DNA of 64,000 bases from JBAIYU01 sp036763085 (lineage in GTDB: Bacteria > Bacillota > Negativicutes > DSM-1736 > Dendrosporobacteraceae): assembly GCF_036763085.1 (NCBI RefSeq), contig NZ_JBAIYU010000032.1, positions 91,317 to 155,316 of the forward strand, in the 5' to 3' direction. A program made the position numbers and the translations under genes. Within the stretch, counting starts at the first letter, position 1, and each line of letters begins with the position of its first letter. Below the pieces are notes generated by a model that did not search any database, was not told the DNA's origin, and saw nothing but the letters and a program-made list of their open reading frames with translations. Shown piece after piece: positions 35,935 through 44,737 of the stretch.

Positions 35935-36468
35935 CTACTTTAATCTACCGTGCCTTATATCATCTAGACGTTTAACAACATCATCATTGAGGCGATTTTC
36001 CAATTCATGTCTGCGATAGCTTTGGATATTTTCTGTATAGCGATCTCCGATTGCTTTGTTAATCCGTTTAACATCTCTTAGTAGTTCACGAGCCGACATA
36101 CGAAATGCACCGGCACCTAGTACCAGCATTTGTTCAGCACAATCTGATGTTGCTACAAAAACCTTTTCCCCGTAGCGCACAAGAGCGTAAGCCTTTTTCT
36201 CAATAAAACTATCAGCAGTTTCACCTTCCTCAGTGTAGACAACCGTAAGTCCCCTTACAACCTTACGCTCAACTTCACCACCTGCAGAAAAATGGGCATC
36301 AAAAACAACTATAACCTTATAATCTCTAAAAGCTCCATAATGGGCCATAATCTCAATTAATTTATCGCGCGCATATTCTAAATCATCTTTAAGTGCAATT
36401 AGTTCCGGCCAAGCATTTATAATATTATAGCCATCGACCAGAAGATAATCTTGGCGAATCGACTTCAT
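35935..36468 (-). CDS. rae1: NYN-domain endoribonuclease YacP/Rae1
   Basis: The 177-residue product has the PIN-like NYN fold: LLVDGYNIINAWPEL at the N terminus, VVFDAHFSAGG, and TEEGETADSFIEKKA with the acidic metal-site residues. Bacillus Rae1 (YacP) cleaves mRNA in the ribosomal A site. It lies after the VanW gene and before sigH, as part of the rlmB-yacP-sigH order. The ATG at 36468 follows GGGGAG; a GTG upstream overlaps the SD. Confidence 0.88.
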   Translation of the reverse strand: MKSIRQDYLLVDGYNIINAWPELIALKDDLEYARDKLIEIMAHYGAFRDYKVIVVFDAHFSAGGEVERKVVRGLTVVYTEEGETADSFIEKKAYALVRYGEKVFVATSDCAEQMLVLGAGAFRMSARELLRDVKRINKAIGDRYTENIQSYRRHELENRLNDDVVKRLDDIRHGRLK

Positions 36469-36501
36469 ACTGAACTTTCTCCCCACTATGCCGTAAATCG
36501 G

Positions 36502-37851
36502 CTATCTATCAAGTACAAATGAAGGAATCTGCGTCCCAACTTTCACAACAGTATTATCAGGTAAGTATTGATCTTTTGATAACACTTCTCTTTTTATTTC
36601 CCGCCCTTGCGAACGAACAATTCGCATTGTAGTTACTTCATATCCAGGTTTACCTTGTCTATCAATCTTCGTTTCCCCTAGATACATTGTAGCATCCTGC
36701 TTTTTTATTACAGCTGGGGGAATTAGACGCTGGTCAGATGAAATCAACTCTACAGTTGACATTAGACGTTCTTGTCCACACACCCCTACCACCAGCTTAT
36801 CACCGTTAACCTCTGCCATGATCATTATCGGCGAATTTGTATTATTTTCAAATCTAAAATCCAATGCACCAAAAACAACAGTTGCATCTCTTCCAAGAGC
36901 TACATACCCTAATGGCTTCGAATGATTGTATCGCTCGACCACAGTCAAATCAGCTAGCAAAACAGCATTATACAAAGTAGAAGACACTTGACATATTCCG
37001 CCACCTACTCCTGGAACTAATTCCCCATCTACTAATTCCATTGCTTCTTTAAAGCCGTAACTTTTTTCCCTCGGCCCTACTATTTCATTAAAGGAAAAAG
37101 CTTGGCCCGGATAAACGATATGACCATTTATCTTATTTGCTGCTAATTTAATATTGGCACTGCGGTTGACGTCTTTGGGATTAAATTTAGTAGTATAATT
37201 AGCTAAAACTTCTCGTATGCCTGTCCGATTAATATCACTAACAGTTATAGCAGGATAAAGAGGCGTAACAGGCATAGGCATACTACTTACATCAGGCTTT
37301 TTTAACGCCTGTAATACCATTGGACGCAGCACTTCAACCTCTAGTTTGCGCCCTTGCTCCTGAGGAACTATTCCTCCTGTTATAAGACTAAAGGCCGCAT
37401 TACGGGGCGGCCGTTCGATTGACTCCCGCCATTGATCCACAAGATGATTCAGCTTGCTTTCATTATACTTCACTCGTATAGGAATACGGTAGCCCTGATT
37501 CTCAGCAGCATAAATATTTTTTATTCTTTCCAAGATAGATCCACGCCGCCCATAAGTCCAAACCTCTTCAACTGTAGATTCCACATCAAAATCGAATTCA
37601 ATACTCTTTGAGTCGATTCTAAAGAAAGTATCACCATAGTATACACTAATACTTTTCGCCTGATGCTCCTTTTGCCAAACCTCTAAAATCTGGGCAACTT
37701 CCTCTTTACTTCTGCCGCCTATCTCTACGCCTTCAACGGCAACACCTGCAAACACCTTGTTATTATAGAATGTTTTTGCTGCATACCAAGTAAAAATACC
37801 ACTAGTAATCACTAAGATACATACTACTCCCAGCAGCCATCGTTTCGTCAT
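36502..37851 (-). CDS. VanW-family protein with G5 domain
   Basis: The 449-residue product has an N-terminal signal or anchor (WLLGVVCILVITSGIFTWYA), a YoaR-like putative peptidoglycan-binding region, a VanW domain (about 235-370; AFSFNEIVGPREKSYGFKEA and GGGICQVSSTLYNAVL), and a C-terminal G5 domain (about 375-445). Presumably acts at the cell envelope; the biochemical function of VanW is unknown. Its ATG overlaps the rlmB stop (ATGA), so it is coupled to rlmB. In Bacillus no such gene sits here. Confidence 0.87.
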   Translation of the reverse strand: MTKRWLLGVVCILVITSGIFTWYAAKTFYNNKVFAGVAVEGVEIGGRSKEEVAQILEVWQKEHQAKSISVYYGDTFFRIDSKSIEFDFDVESTVEEVWTYGRRGSILERIKNIYAAENQGYRIPIRVKYNESKLNHLVDQWRESIERPPRNAAFSLITGGIVPQEQGRKLEVEVLRPMVLQALKKPDVSSMPMPVTPLYPAITVSDINRTGIREVLANYTTKFNPKDVNRSANIKLAANKINGHIVYPGQAFSFNEIVGPREKSYGFKEAMELVDGELVPGVGGGICQVSSTLYNAVLLADLTVVERYNHSKPLGYVALGRDATVVFGALDFRFENNTNSPIMIMAEVNGDKLVVGVCGQERLMSTVELISSDQRLIPPAVIKKQDATMYLGETKIDRQGKPGYEVTTMRIVRSQGREIKREVLSKDQYLPDNTVVKVGTQIPSFVLDR

Positions 37852-38600
37852 TTAGCCTTCATCTCCCGCTGTTTTAAGGACTCATATAATAAAAGCGAAC
37901 ATGCCACAGATGCGTTAAGTGAATTGATTTTTCCTCTCATCGGTATACGGACCAAGAAATCACAATGTTCCTTAGTAAGTCTGCCTAATCCTTTACCCTC
38001 ACTGCCGACAACAACAACCATCGGACCGGTTAAATCAGCCTCATAGTAATCTTTATCTCCGTCCATATCGGCTCCAACTACCCAAAGCCCCTGTTTTTTT
38101 AGATCTTTAAGTGTATGAGCCACATTCCCAATTCGAGCAACAGGAACATACTCAACCGCCCCTGCCGAGGTCTTGGCAACTGTCGCTGACAGAGGGCAAC
38201 TACGCCTTTTTGGTATAAGAACACCATGAACACCAGCTGCATCTGCCGTTCTCAAAATAGCTCCTAAATTATGGGGGTCCTCTAATTCGTCAAGTAATAC
38301 TATAAATGGGGCTTGTCCTTTTTCTTGAGCCTGAGCTAAGATATCCTCAACTTCTACGTACTCAACTGGTGCTGCAAACGCAAGTATGCTTTGATGCCTC
38401 ATGCCTTTGGCTAACTCGTCAAGTTTTTTCATTTCAACTTCTTGTACAATTAACCCGTTGTCCTTTGCAAATCCAATAATTTCCTTAACAGATCCTTGCC
38501 GTTCACCCTTAGCTATAAAAATCTTATTAATCGAACGGCCGCTCTTTAGAGCTTCCATAACACTATTACGACCAACAATAATTTCAGATGACTCACTCAT
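37848..38600 (-). CDS. rlmB: 23S rRNA 2'-O-methyltransferase RlmB (SPOUT family)
   Basis: The 250-residue product has an N-terminal substrate-binding domain (IIVGRNSVMEALKSGRSINK) and a SPOUT knot: motif 1 EDPHNLGAILRTADAAG, motif 2 VVGSEGKGLGR, motif 3 IPMRGKINSLNASVACSLL. Likely methylates G2251 of 23S rRNA; the target is inferred from homology. Lies downstream of a long spacer with repeats and upstream of VanW. Confidence 0.92.
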   Translation of the reverse strand: MSESSEIIVGRNSVMEALKSGRSINKIFIAKGERQGSVKEIIGFAKDNGLIVQEVEMKKLDELAKGMRHQSILAFAAPVEYVEVEDILAQAQEKGQAPFIVLLDELEDPHNLGAILRTADAAGVHGVLIPKRRSCPLSATVAKTSAGAVEYVPVARIGNVAHTLKDLKKQGLWVVGADMDGDKDYYEADLTGPMVVVVGSEGKGLGRLTKEHCDFLVRIPMRGKINSLNASVACSLLLYESLKQREMKAK

Positions 38601-38686
38601 TTATAAAATCCTCCTAAGCCATTAGGCTATTATATTTTTTCCAATTAGGAACCAATTATGTATAGTAGATTAATTGTGAATGCTGT

Positions 38687-38826
38687 TTAACGCAAAGTAC
38701 TCGAAGTACTCAAAGGGGACACGAAGTTATTTGATTTACGTTTAACCGCAAAGGCGCAAACTACGCAAAGTGAACGCGATGTGATGATTTTTTGAACCGC
38801 AGAGTACACAGAGGGCGCAGAGGGGT
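38687..38826. repeat. Three degenerate CGCAAAG-type tandem units
   Basis: Three related blocks begin near 38687, 38741 and 38791, 50 to 54 bp apart: TTAACGCAAAGTACTCGAAG, TTTAACCGCAAAGGCGCAAA and TTTGAACCGCAGAGTACACA. Each contains short ACGCAAAG/GCGCAGAG words. Similar non-coding repeats are scattered in many bacterial genomes and sometimes give false ORFs. No gene is present here. Confidence 0.6.
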
Positions 38827-38887
38827 CGCGGGGTTTTATTGGGTTTATGGGTTTATGGTTTTATGTTTAATCTTTTATTACTACGGC

Positions 38888-39001
38888 TAACAGGCGGCGG
38901 TGATATCTTCTGCGGGACTTGCGAGCACAGCCGTCGCCAGCTTTGCTGGCGGTAACGGCGTAGCGAGCGTCCGTAGCGGAGGATATCACTGCCGCCTGTT
39001 A
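38888..39001. repeat. 114-bp imperfect palindrome (MITE- or REP-like)
   Basis: Outer arms TAACAGGCGGC and GCCGCCTGTTA are a perfect 11-bp inverted repeat; next come GGTGATATC/GATATCACT, and at the centre CGCCAGC TTT GCTGGCG. The intermediate parts pair partly. It is GC-rich compared with its surroundings. No ORF or obvious target-site duplication was recognised. Confidence 0.7.
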
Positions 39002-39030
39002 TGCTAAAGACTGCCATGCACGCCTATAGA

Positions 39031-39055
39031 TAAAACCGGGATATTCCCGGTTTTA
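39031..39055. terminator. thyX terminator
   Basis: An 11-bp perfect stem (TAAAACCGGGA/TCCCGGTTTTA) with a TAT loop, 34 bp downstream of thyX. The U run is part of the stem, so efficiency is uncertain. Confidence 0.7.
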
Positions 39056-39088
39056 AAGAGACAATATTAAATTCCTAATATAATTGGC

Positions 39089-39772
39089 CTACCGAGAATT
39101 GCGCAATATTTCTGCTAAGCGCCCACAAGTCATAGCCCCTTCACCACAATACCCTTCAGAGACACAAGTCGGTCCTGCTTTTTTGAATAAAAGCGGTGCC
39201 GCATGTCTAACTTGCTCTAACATCATTTCAGCCATCTGCCTGATTTCCCACTGAGCACGTTCACAACAGCGCAGCGTAAAGAAATTAAGTAACGCTCTAG
39301 CATTCATTGTAACAACAATTTTAGTTTCTGTTGCATTAGACAAACAATAACGCGCATCCTCTTTATGAACCCCCATAGAGATTAGTTCATCATAAGTATT
39401 GCGTATATTATCCATGAGTTGGTGATACTTATCGTACGCTTCAGGATTAGCCGCAATTGAATTAGGAACTATATATTCAAAATCATGCTCACTTACATAT
39501 CGCTGTGACTGTTGAGAGTACGAAGCTATACGATGTCGTACTAGTTGATGAGTTAACACCCGAGATACACCCTCAATTGCGAAGGTAAAACTTACATGCT
39601 CTAAAGTCGATAAATGGCCAAGATCGACAATCTTTTGCACTAATTTTGCAGTTTGCTCTTCAGTCATCGATTCAGCTAACTGTTCCGCCCCAACTGGGGA
39701 ATAGCATAAACGCGCAGACATTGCAACCACTCTTTGAGGTTCTGGCGTATGCCAAACCAAATTTACCTTCAT
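39089..39772 (-). CDS. thyX: Flavin-dependent thymidylate synthase ThyX
   Basis: Makes dTMP from dUMP using FAD and methylenetetrahydrofolate. The 227-residue product has the ThyX motif RHRIASYSQQSQR (RHRxxSxxxxSxR). The ATG at 39772 follows GGTGGGGAG. It starts 11 bp after mrnC and is likely in the same cysE-cysS-mrnC transcript. No thyA-type gene is visible in the window. Confidence 0.96.
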   Translation of the reverse strand: MKVNLVWHTPEPQRVVAMSARLCYSPVGAEQLAESMTEEQTAKLVQKIVDLGHLSTLEHVSFTFAIEGVSRVLTHQLVRHRIASYSQQSQRYVSEHDFEYIVPNSIAANPEAYDKYHQLMDNIRNTYDELISMGVHKEDARYCLSNATETKIVVTMNARALLNFFTLRCCERAQWEIRQMAEMMLEQVRHAAPLLFKKAGPTCVSEGYCGEGAMTCGRLAEILRNSR

Positions 39773-39783
39773 TTTCTCCCCAC

Positions 39784-40281
39784 CTAGCATTTGATTTTTT
39801 TATCTGTATTTGTCATTTCCCGGGAAATAACAACAAACGCTTTTTCGGCAATTTCTGCTAACCGATCAAATTTTTCGCTAAGATAAAGATAACCAAGAAG
39901 TGATTCAAAGCCTGTACTATAGCGATACTCGCTTATTGTTGCACTTTTGGGCACATTAGATTTAGCATTACGCCCGCGTCGTACTACGGCAATTTCCTCT
40001 TCTGATAATATCTCCTCGATACCTTTATAACCCACCGCCTGCATAGCAGCAGATACTATCTTAGCATCGAAGGTATGCAGTATCCTAACCTTATTTTGTT
40101 CATAAGACAACAGTCTTGTCCTAATAAACAGCGTAAAATAAGCATCGCCGATATAAGCCAATACTAAAGGATGCAAACGTTCCACTGGTATGTCCTTATA
40201 TTTAGCAGGCAGGGCACCTTCAACGTCAGTGCCCTGCTTAAATGTATTTTCTATCAAAAACTTAAAATGCTCAAAATTCAT
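39784..40281 (-). CDS. mrnC: Mini-ribonuclease III
   Basis: An RNase III catalytic domain without a dsRNA-binding domain, 165 residues, processing 23S rRNA precursor ends in Bacillus. HPLVLAYIGDAYFTLFIRTR holds the key Asp, and the GFESLLGYLYL stretch has the second acidic site. The ATG at 40281 overlaps the cysS stop by 4 bp (ATGA), which supports this start over the GTG at 40293. Confidence 0.93.
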   Translation of the reverse strand: MNFEHFKFLIENTFKQGTDVEGALPAKYKDIPVERLHPLVLAYIGDAYFTLFIRTRLLSYEQNKVRILHTFDAKIVSAAMQAVGYKGIEEILSEEEIAVVRRGRNAKSNVPKSATISEYRYSTGFESLLGYLYLSEKFDRLAEIAEKAFVVISREMTNTDKKIKC

Positions 40282-41720
40282 CGCTTTTTCCACCTTACGC
40301 CTTGTGGAGAATCCTCTAAAACTATGCCGATGGCACTAAGCTGATCGCGAATTTTATCTGCAGTAGCCCAATCCTTCTGCTTCCGCGCTTGCTGACGCAA
40401 TTCGATAATTAAATCCATAAGTGGATTTACTAAACTATCGCTGTCTTCGAGTTTTCCCGCTCTTTCCTGCACTAGAATCCCCAATATATCAGCCATCTCA
40501 AAGTAAACATCCTTGGCCTCAGTGTAGGCTGCTGTATCGTGAGCTATTTTCCCGGAAGCAACGACACTATAGTAAACATTAATTTCCTTTGCAAGACCAA
40601 ACATACTACTTATGGCCAGTGCTGAATTAAAATCATCATCCATCGCAGCATAGAACTCACTTTTAGCTTGCTGAGCGGCTTGAAGCAGAATTATACTTTG
40701 TTCGCTGCGTCCGCCATCTTTTTGTTTATCAAGTTCATGACAAGTTTCTACTGCAGTGCGAAGTCTCTCAAGACTCTTACCAGCCTCCGAGAGCCTTTCG
40801 TCACTAAAATCCAGCGGACTGCGATAGTGGGTAGCAATGATAAAGTAGCGAAGCACTTCTGCAGGATAATGAGCTAAGATATCTTTAACCATAAAGAAAT
40901 TGCCAAGTGATTTACTCATTTTCTCTTCATTAACTGTAATAAACCCATTGTGCAGCCAATAATGGACAAACGGCGAGCAACCGGTACAGGCTTCAGATTG
41001 TGCTATTTCATTTTCGTGATGAGGAAATATTAGATCGCTGCCACCACCATGAAAATCAAAACTTTCACCTAGGTATTTAAGCGACATTGCCGAACATTCG
41101 ATATGCCATCCAGGTCGCCCAGGTCCCCAAGGGCTTTCCCACGAAGGCTCTCCCGGTTTTGCACTCTTCCATAGTGCGAAGTCCATTGGATGATCTTTCC
41201 GATCATCAACATCAACCCGGGCACCGGCCTTCATATCTTCTAAACTACGTCCGCTAAGTTTACCGTAGCCATTAAATTTTTCTACACTGTAGTAGACATC
41301 GCCATCAACTTCATAAGCATAGCCTTTATCTTCTAAAGTTTTAACCATTGCAATTATCTCGGATATATGTTCGGAAACCAGAGGATAACTATCAGCACGT
41401 CGAATATTGAGTTTATCCATAACTTCGAAATAGGCTTTTATGTAACGATTGGCAATAACATCCCAAGATACACCTTCGCTGTTTGCGGTCTTAATAATTT
41501 TATCGTCAATATCGGTAAAGTTTTGGATATGATGTACTTTATAGCCTCTTTTTTCCATGTAGCGTTTTATAACATCCCACGTTATAAAAGGACGCGCATT
41601 CCCAATATGAGGGTGATTATAAGGGGTTACACCGCATACATACATACTAACTTTACCTGGTTCACGGGGAACAAATTCTTCTTTTTGCTTAGTTAAGGTA
41701 TTATAAACTCTTACCGTCAT
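40278..41720 (-). CDS. cysS: Cysteinyl-tRNA synthetase
   Basis: Charges tRNA-Cys. The 480-residue class I enzyme has HIGH-like HIGNARPF, the zinc ligands C (YVCGVT), C and H (GWHIECSAMS) and H (HHENEIAQSEA), and KMSKS (EEKMSKSLGNF). It overlaps cysE by 20 bp. Transcription is probably controlled by the cysteine T-box upstream of cysE. Confidence 0.97.
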   Translation of the reverse strand: MTVRVYNTLTKQKEEFVPREPGKVSMYVCGVTPYNHPHIGNARPFITWDVIKRYMEKRGYKVHHIQNFTDIDDKIIKTANSEGVSWDVIANRYIKAYFEVMDKLNIRRADSYPLVSEHISEIIAMVKTLEDKGYAYEVDGDVYYSVEKFNGYGKLSGRSLEDMKAGARVDVDDRKDHPMDFALWKSAKPGEPSWESPWGPGRPGWHIECSAMSLKYLGESFDFHGGGSDLIFPHHENEIAQSEACTGCSPFVHYWLHNGFITVNEEKMSKSLGNFFMVKDILAHYPAEVLRYFIIATHYRSPLDFSDERLSEAGKSLERLRTAVETCHELDKQKDGGRSEQSIILLQAAQQAKSEFYAAMDDDFNSALAISSMFGLAKEINVYYSVVASGKIAHDTAAYTEAKDVYFEMADILGILVQERAGKLEDSDSLVNPLMDLIIELRQQARKQKDWATADKIRDQLSAIGIVLEDSPQGVRWKKR

Positions 41721-42372
41721 TTGTTTTCTTCAGCTCCTCTTCTAGCCGCGTAATTCTATCCTCAAGTTTAAGAATTGTACGCTGCAGACACATTATCATT
41801 TCCATCTCTGGATCAGGCAATAGGTTGTGCTCCAAATCAATTCGATTTACTTTTTCACCGTTCATACATACTACTTTTCCCGGAATACCCACTACCGTTG
41901 AATATGATGGCACTTCTTTAAGAACAACAGAGCCTGCACCAATTTTAGAACCATCACCAACCTTAAAAGAACCCAATACCTTCGCTCCACTGGCAACTAC
42001 TACATTATTCCCAACAGTTGGATGCCTCTTACCTTTTTCTTTGCCAGTCCCCCCAAGTGTAACACCTTGGTAAAGGGTAACATTGTCACCAACCTCTGCA
42101 GTTTCACCTATAACAACACCGGTACCGTGGTCAATAAACAAGCCTTCGCCTATTGTAGCTCCCGGATGTATCTCTATTCCAGTTAAGAATCTGCCTAAAT
42201 TTGAAATCATCCTAGGTAGTATTACCCAACCGCGTTTAAAAAAGTAGTGTGCAATTCGATGAAGCCAAATAGCGTGCAAACCAGGATAACACAGCAGTAC
42301 TTCCCAAACACTTTTAGCTGCAGGATCACGGTCAAATATGACATCAATATCTCTCTTTATTCTCCCAAACAC
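41701..42372 (-). CDS. cysE: Serine O-acetyltransferase
   Basis: First committed step of cysteine synthesis: serine + acetyl-CoA to O-acetylserine. The 223-residue product has a left-handed beta-helix hexapeptide domain (GATIGEGLFIDHGTGVVIGE, then GAGSVVLKEVP) and a C-terminal coiled tail. The GTG at 42372 (MFGRIKRDIDVIF) is 6 nt after GGGGGG. First gene after the T-box. Confidence 0.93.
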   Translation of the reverse strand: MFGRIKRDIDVIFDRDPAAKSVWEVLLCYPGLHAIWLHRIAHYFFKRGWVILPRMISNLGRFLTGIEIHPGATIGEGLFIDHGTGVVIGETAEVGDNVTLYQGVTLGGTGKEKGKRHPTVGNNVVVASGAKVLGSFKVGDGSKIGAGSVVLKEVPSYSTVVGIPGKVVCMNGEKVNRIDLEHNLLPDPEMEMIMCLQRTILKLEDRITRLEEELKKTNDGKSL

Positions 42373-42433
42373 AATAATCCCCCCTACCATAATTAAAAGA
42401 CGTTTTTTTAAAAGAAAAACCTTCCAAAGGACA

Positions 42434-42672
42434 GCAAAAGACCACCATCTCTTACAGAGACGGTGGTCCGTGGTTCCACTCTGTTTAGGTAAAATTACCT
42501 CACTCGAATGCAGATAACGGCTGCTGCCGAACTAACCTACTAACTTTCAGCCAGTCTGCTCATGGGTGCATTTCTGCGATCTTATCCCGATATCGCTCTC
42601 AGCCAATGGCGACATCTCTCTGAAGGGCAAACTACCGCATACTCTCCCAATCAACGCATTTGTTTATATCAT
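42434..42672 (-). promoter_or_regulatory. Cysteine-specific T-box leader
   Basis: The transcript shows the T-box parts in order: a stem I with an AGUA-type 5' side, an AGAGAG motif, a specifier loop reading GAAAUGCACC with the Cys codon UGC (42570-42568), the T-box sequence AGAGUGGAACCACGG, and a terminator (ACCACCGTCTCT/AGAGATGGTGGT, 42441-42467) followed by UUUU. Uncharged tRNA-Cys should favour antitermination and switch on cysE-cysS. The T-box core is slightly off consensus (AGAGUGG for AGGGUGG). Confidence 0.88.
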
Positions 42673-42679
42673 ATGCAAG

Positions 42680-42708
42680 ATTATACTAAGGGGAACTAAC
42701 AGTGTCAA
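42680..42708 (-). promoter_or_regulatory. Consensus promoter of the T-box operon
   Basis: Perfect TTGACA (42708-42703), 17 bp, perfect TATAAT (42685-42680) on the minus strand. The -35 overlaps the stop codon of gltX. Confidence 0.92.
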
Positions 42709-44168
42709 TTAATTTTAGTTAATGTCGAAGCAAGCCGCGATAAAGTACGTTCTTTGCCAATGATGGTGATAAACTGGCCGAGATCCGGACCGTGCATTTT
42801 ACCGGTTATAGCAACACGTACCGGCATATACACCTTCTTACCGCCAACCTTTAATTCTTTAGTAATGCTTTTCAGGATTGACTGTACTGCATTAGCACTT
42901 AATTCTTCTAATTCGGATAATTTATTCATAAAACTATTCATAACTTGTGGAATTTCAGCATCTTGTAATACCTGTTTTGCTTCATCATTTTCAAACTCAA
43001 CGTTGTCATTAAAGTAAACATCCACATGATCAACCACTTGGGCAGCGTAGCTTAGATGCTCTTGAATAGTGCCGACAAATTGAATTAGATTATCTTTTTC
43101 CTCTTGAGACATAGTTTCTTGAATATATCCTGCTTCAACTAGATGCGGTAATGCCAATTCAGTAACTTGAGCTGGGGAAAGCTTTTTCATATAATGAGAA
43201 TTAATCCAATTTAGTTTATCGATGTCAAAAACTGCTGGATTTTTAGCAACTCTATCCATCGAAAACTCATTTATAAGTTCGTCCAAAGTGAAAATTTCCT
43301 GTTCACTGTTCGGAGCCCAACCTAATAGTGCCAAGAAGTTAACAATAGCCTCAGGCAAGTAGCCTAGTTTTCTATATTGATCTACGGACGTAGCACCATG
43401 GCGCTTACTCATTTTAGTCCGATCTTTACCTAATATTAGTGAAATATGGCCAAACTGCGGTATCTTAAAGCCTAATGCTTCATAAAGCAGTACCTGACGC
43501 GGAGTATTCGACAGATGCTCTTCCGCTCTAATAACATGTGTTATATGCATAGTTGAATCATCTATAACTACCGCATAATTATAGACAGGAATACCATCTG
43601 ATTTTACAATGACGAAATCACCAACACCGTTTGAATCAAAGCTGACTGTATCACGTACTAAATCCTTAAATATAATTTGTTGGTTCTCCGGAACGTGAAA
43701 TCTAACTGTAGCTCTACGGCCTGCTGCAATAAATTCGGCTTTTTCAGTCTCTGAAATATTACGGCATCTTCCTTGATAACATGGGGTTTTGCCTTCTGCC
43801 ATTAATGCCTGACGCTCAGCATCTAATTCTTCTTCGGTACAATAACAGTAGTACGCCTTGCCTTCGGATAATAGTTTATCTGTATATTGTTTATAAATAT
43901 CAAGACGTTCAGTTTGTCGATAAGGACCGTAAGAACCTCCTGCATCTACACCCTCATCCCAATTTAGCCCTAACCATAGCAATGCTTTTTTAATGTTTTC
44001 CTCTGATTCTTTAGTCGAACGCTCTAGATCGGTATCTTCTACTCTTAAAACCAGCTTACCGCCGCATTTCTGGGCAATTAGCCAGTTGAACAATGCGGAT
44101 CGGGCACCGCCAATATGAAACGGGCCGGTAGGACTAGGAGCAAACCGCACCCTTACTTGTTCTGACAT
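42705..44168 (-). CDS. gltX: Glutamyl-tRNA synthetase
   Basis: Charges tRNA-Glu and, in most Firmicutes, tRNA-Gln for transamidation (inference). The 487-residue product has HIGH as FHIGGARSALFNW, KMSKRHG, and a Cys-rich insert CYC...C. The ATG at 44168 follows GGAGGG. Its 3' end overlaps the promoter of the next operon. A separate promoter lies at 44201-44230. Confidence 0.95.
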   Translation of the reverse strand: MSEQVRVRFAPSPTGPFHIGGARSALFNWLIAQKCGGKLVLRVEDTDLERSTKESEENIKKALLWLGLNWDEGVDAGGSYGPYRQTERLDIYKQYTDKLLSEGKAYYCYCTEEELDAERQALMAEGKTPCYQGRCRNISETEKAEFIAAGRRATVRFHVPENQQIIFKDLVRDTVSFDSNGVGDFVIVKSDGIPVYNYAVVIDDSTMHITHVIRAEEHLSNTPRQVLLYEALGFKIPQFGHISLILGKDRTKMSKRHGATSVDQYRKLGYLPEAIVNFLALLGWAPNSEQEIFTLDELINEFSMDRVAKNPAVFDIDKLNWINSHYMKKLSPAQVTELALPHLVEAGYIQETMSQEEKDNLIQFVGTIQEHLSYAAQVVDHVDVYFNDNVEFENDEAKQVLQDAEIPQVMNSFMNKLSELEELSANAVQSILKSITKELKVGGKKVYMPVRVAITGKMHGPDLGQFITIIGKERTLSRLASTLTKIN

Positions 44169-44200
44169 GTTCAACCCTCCAAAATATTTCTGCATGGTCT

Positions 44201-44230
44201 ATTCTAGCAGATTTTTCCCATTGATGTAAA
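44201..44230 (-). promoter_or_regulatory. gltX promoter
   Basis: TTTACA (44230-44225), 18 bp, TAGAAT (44206-44201) on the minus strand, 33 bp before the gltX start. The -35 touches the preceding terminator. Confidence 0.7.
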
Positions 44231-44259
44231 GAAAACTTGGCCTACGCCAAGTTTTCTTT
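44228..44259. terminator. Terminator upstream of gltX
   Basis: A 14-bp perfect stem (AAAGAAAACTTGGC/GCCAAGTTTTCTTT) with a 4-nt loop; ends transcripts arriving from the small secreted protein gene. Confidence 0.85.
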
Positions 44260-44315
44260 ACTCAGTCTGTTGAAAAACCTATTACCTAGGCTTTACTTTT
44301 GATTCTAGCAGTATC

Positions 44316-44582
44316 CTATTTTACCTTAAACACAAAGAATCCATTTACAATATCTGGAGTCACAACTGTAGTAGGCGCGCTGCTGCTAGTAGAGGCCGGC
44401 TGTGCACCATCGGGTGAAAATGCTAGTCTCCAGACAACTTTTTCGTTATACCATAATTCTCCCAGTGTACTGCCATCATCTTGCTTAGCGATACTTACAT
44501 TTATTCTAAAACTAGCTGCAGACACTGTGACTGGCCAAACGAAAACTGCAACTAACAAAAATACACATAAAAACTTTCGCAT
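44316..44582 (-). CDS. Small secreted protein of unknown function
   Basis: The 88-residue product has a clear signal peptide (basic N terminus, FLCVFLLVAVFVWPVTVSA, cleavage probably after VSAA). The mature part has no Cys, is Ser/Thr/Ala-rich in the middle (QPASTSSSAPTTVV) and contains GSTLGELWYNEKVVWRLAFSP. I do not recognise the family. The ATG at 44582 has GGAGGTG ahead. An opposite-strand ORF over the same bases lacks such support. Confidence 0.7.
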   Translation of the reverse strand: MRKFLCVFLLVAVFVWPVTVSAASFRINVSIAKQDDGSTLGELWYNEKVVWRLAFSPDGAQPASTSSSAPTTVVTPDIVNGFFVFKVK

Positions 44583-44737
44583 AAAAGCACCTCCAGCCAC
44601 TTAAGACAAATTTCCTAAATCTAGCTTGTATAGGATTTATCTATAATATATGTCCTTATTTGCGTTTTATACGGTTTAATTATGATTTATCCGATGAACA
44701 AGCACGCTATACCCATAGCGCAGGCGAGCGTTAAGTA

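Noticed and set aside
38687..39001. Riboswitch upstream of rlmB
   Set aside because: No known aptamer pattern; the palindrome and CGCAAAG units look like dispersed repeats.
44299..44604. Plus-strand ORF opposite the small secreted protein gene
   Set aside because: No SD or signal peptide; the minus-strand frame has both, plus a terminator.
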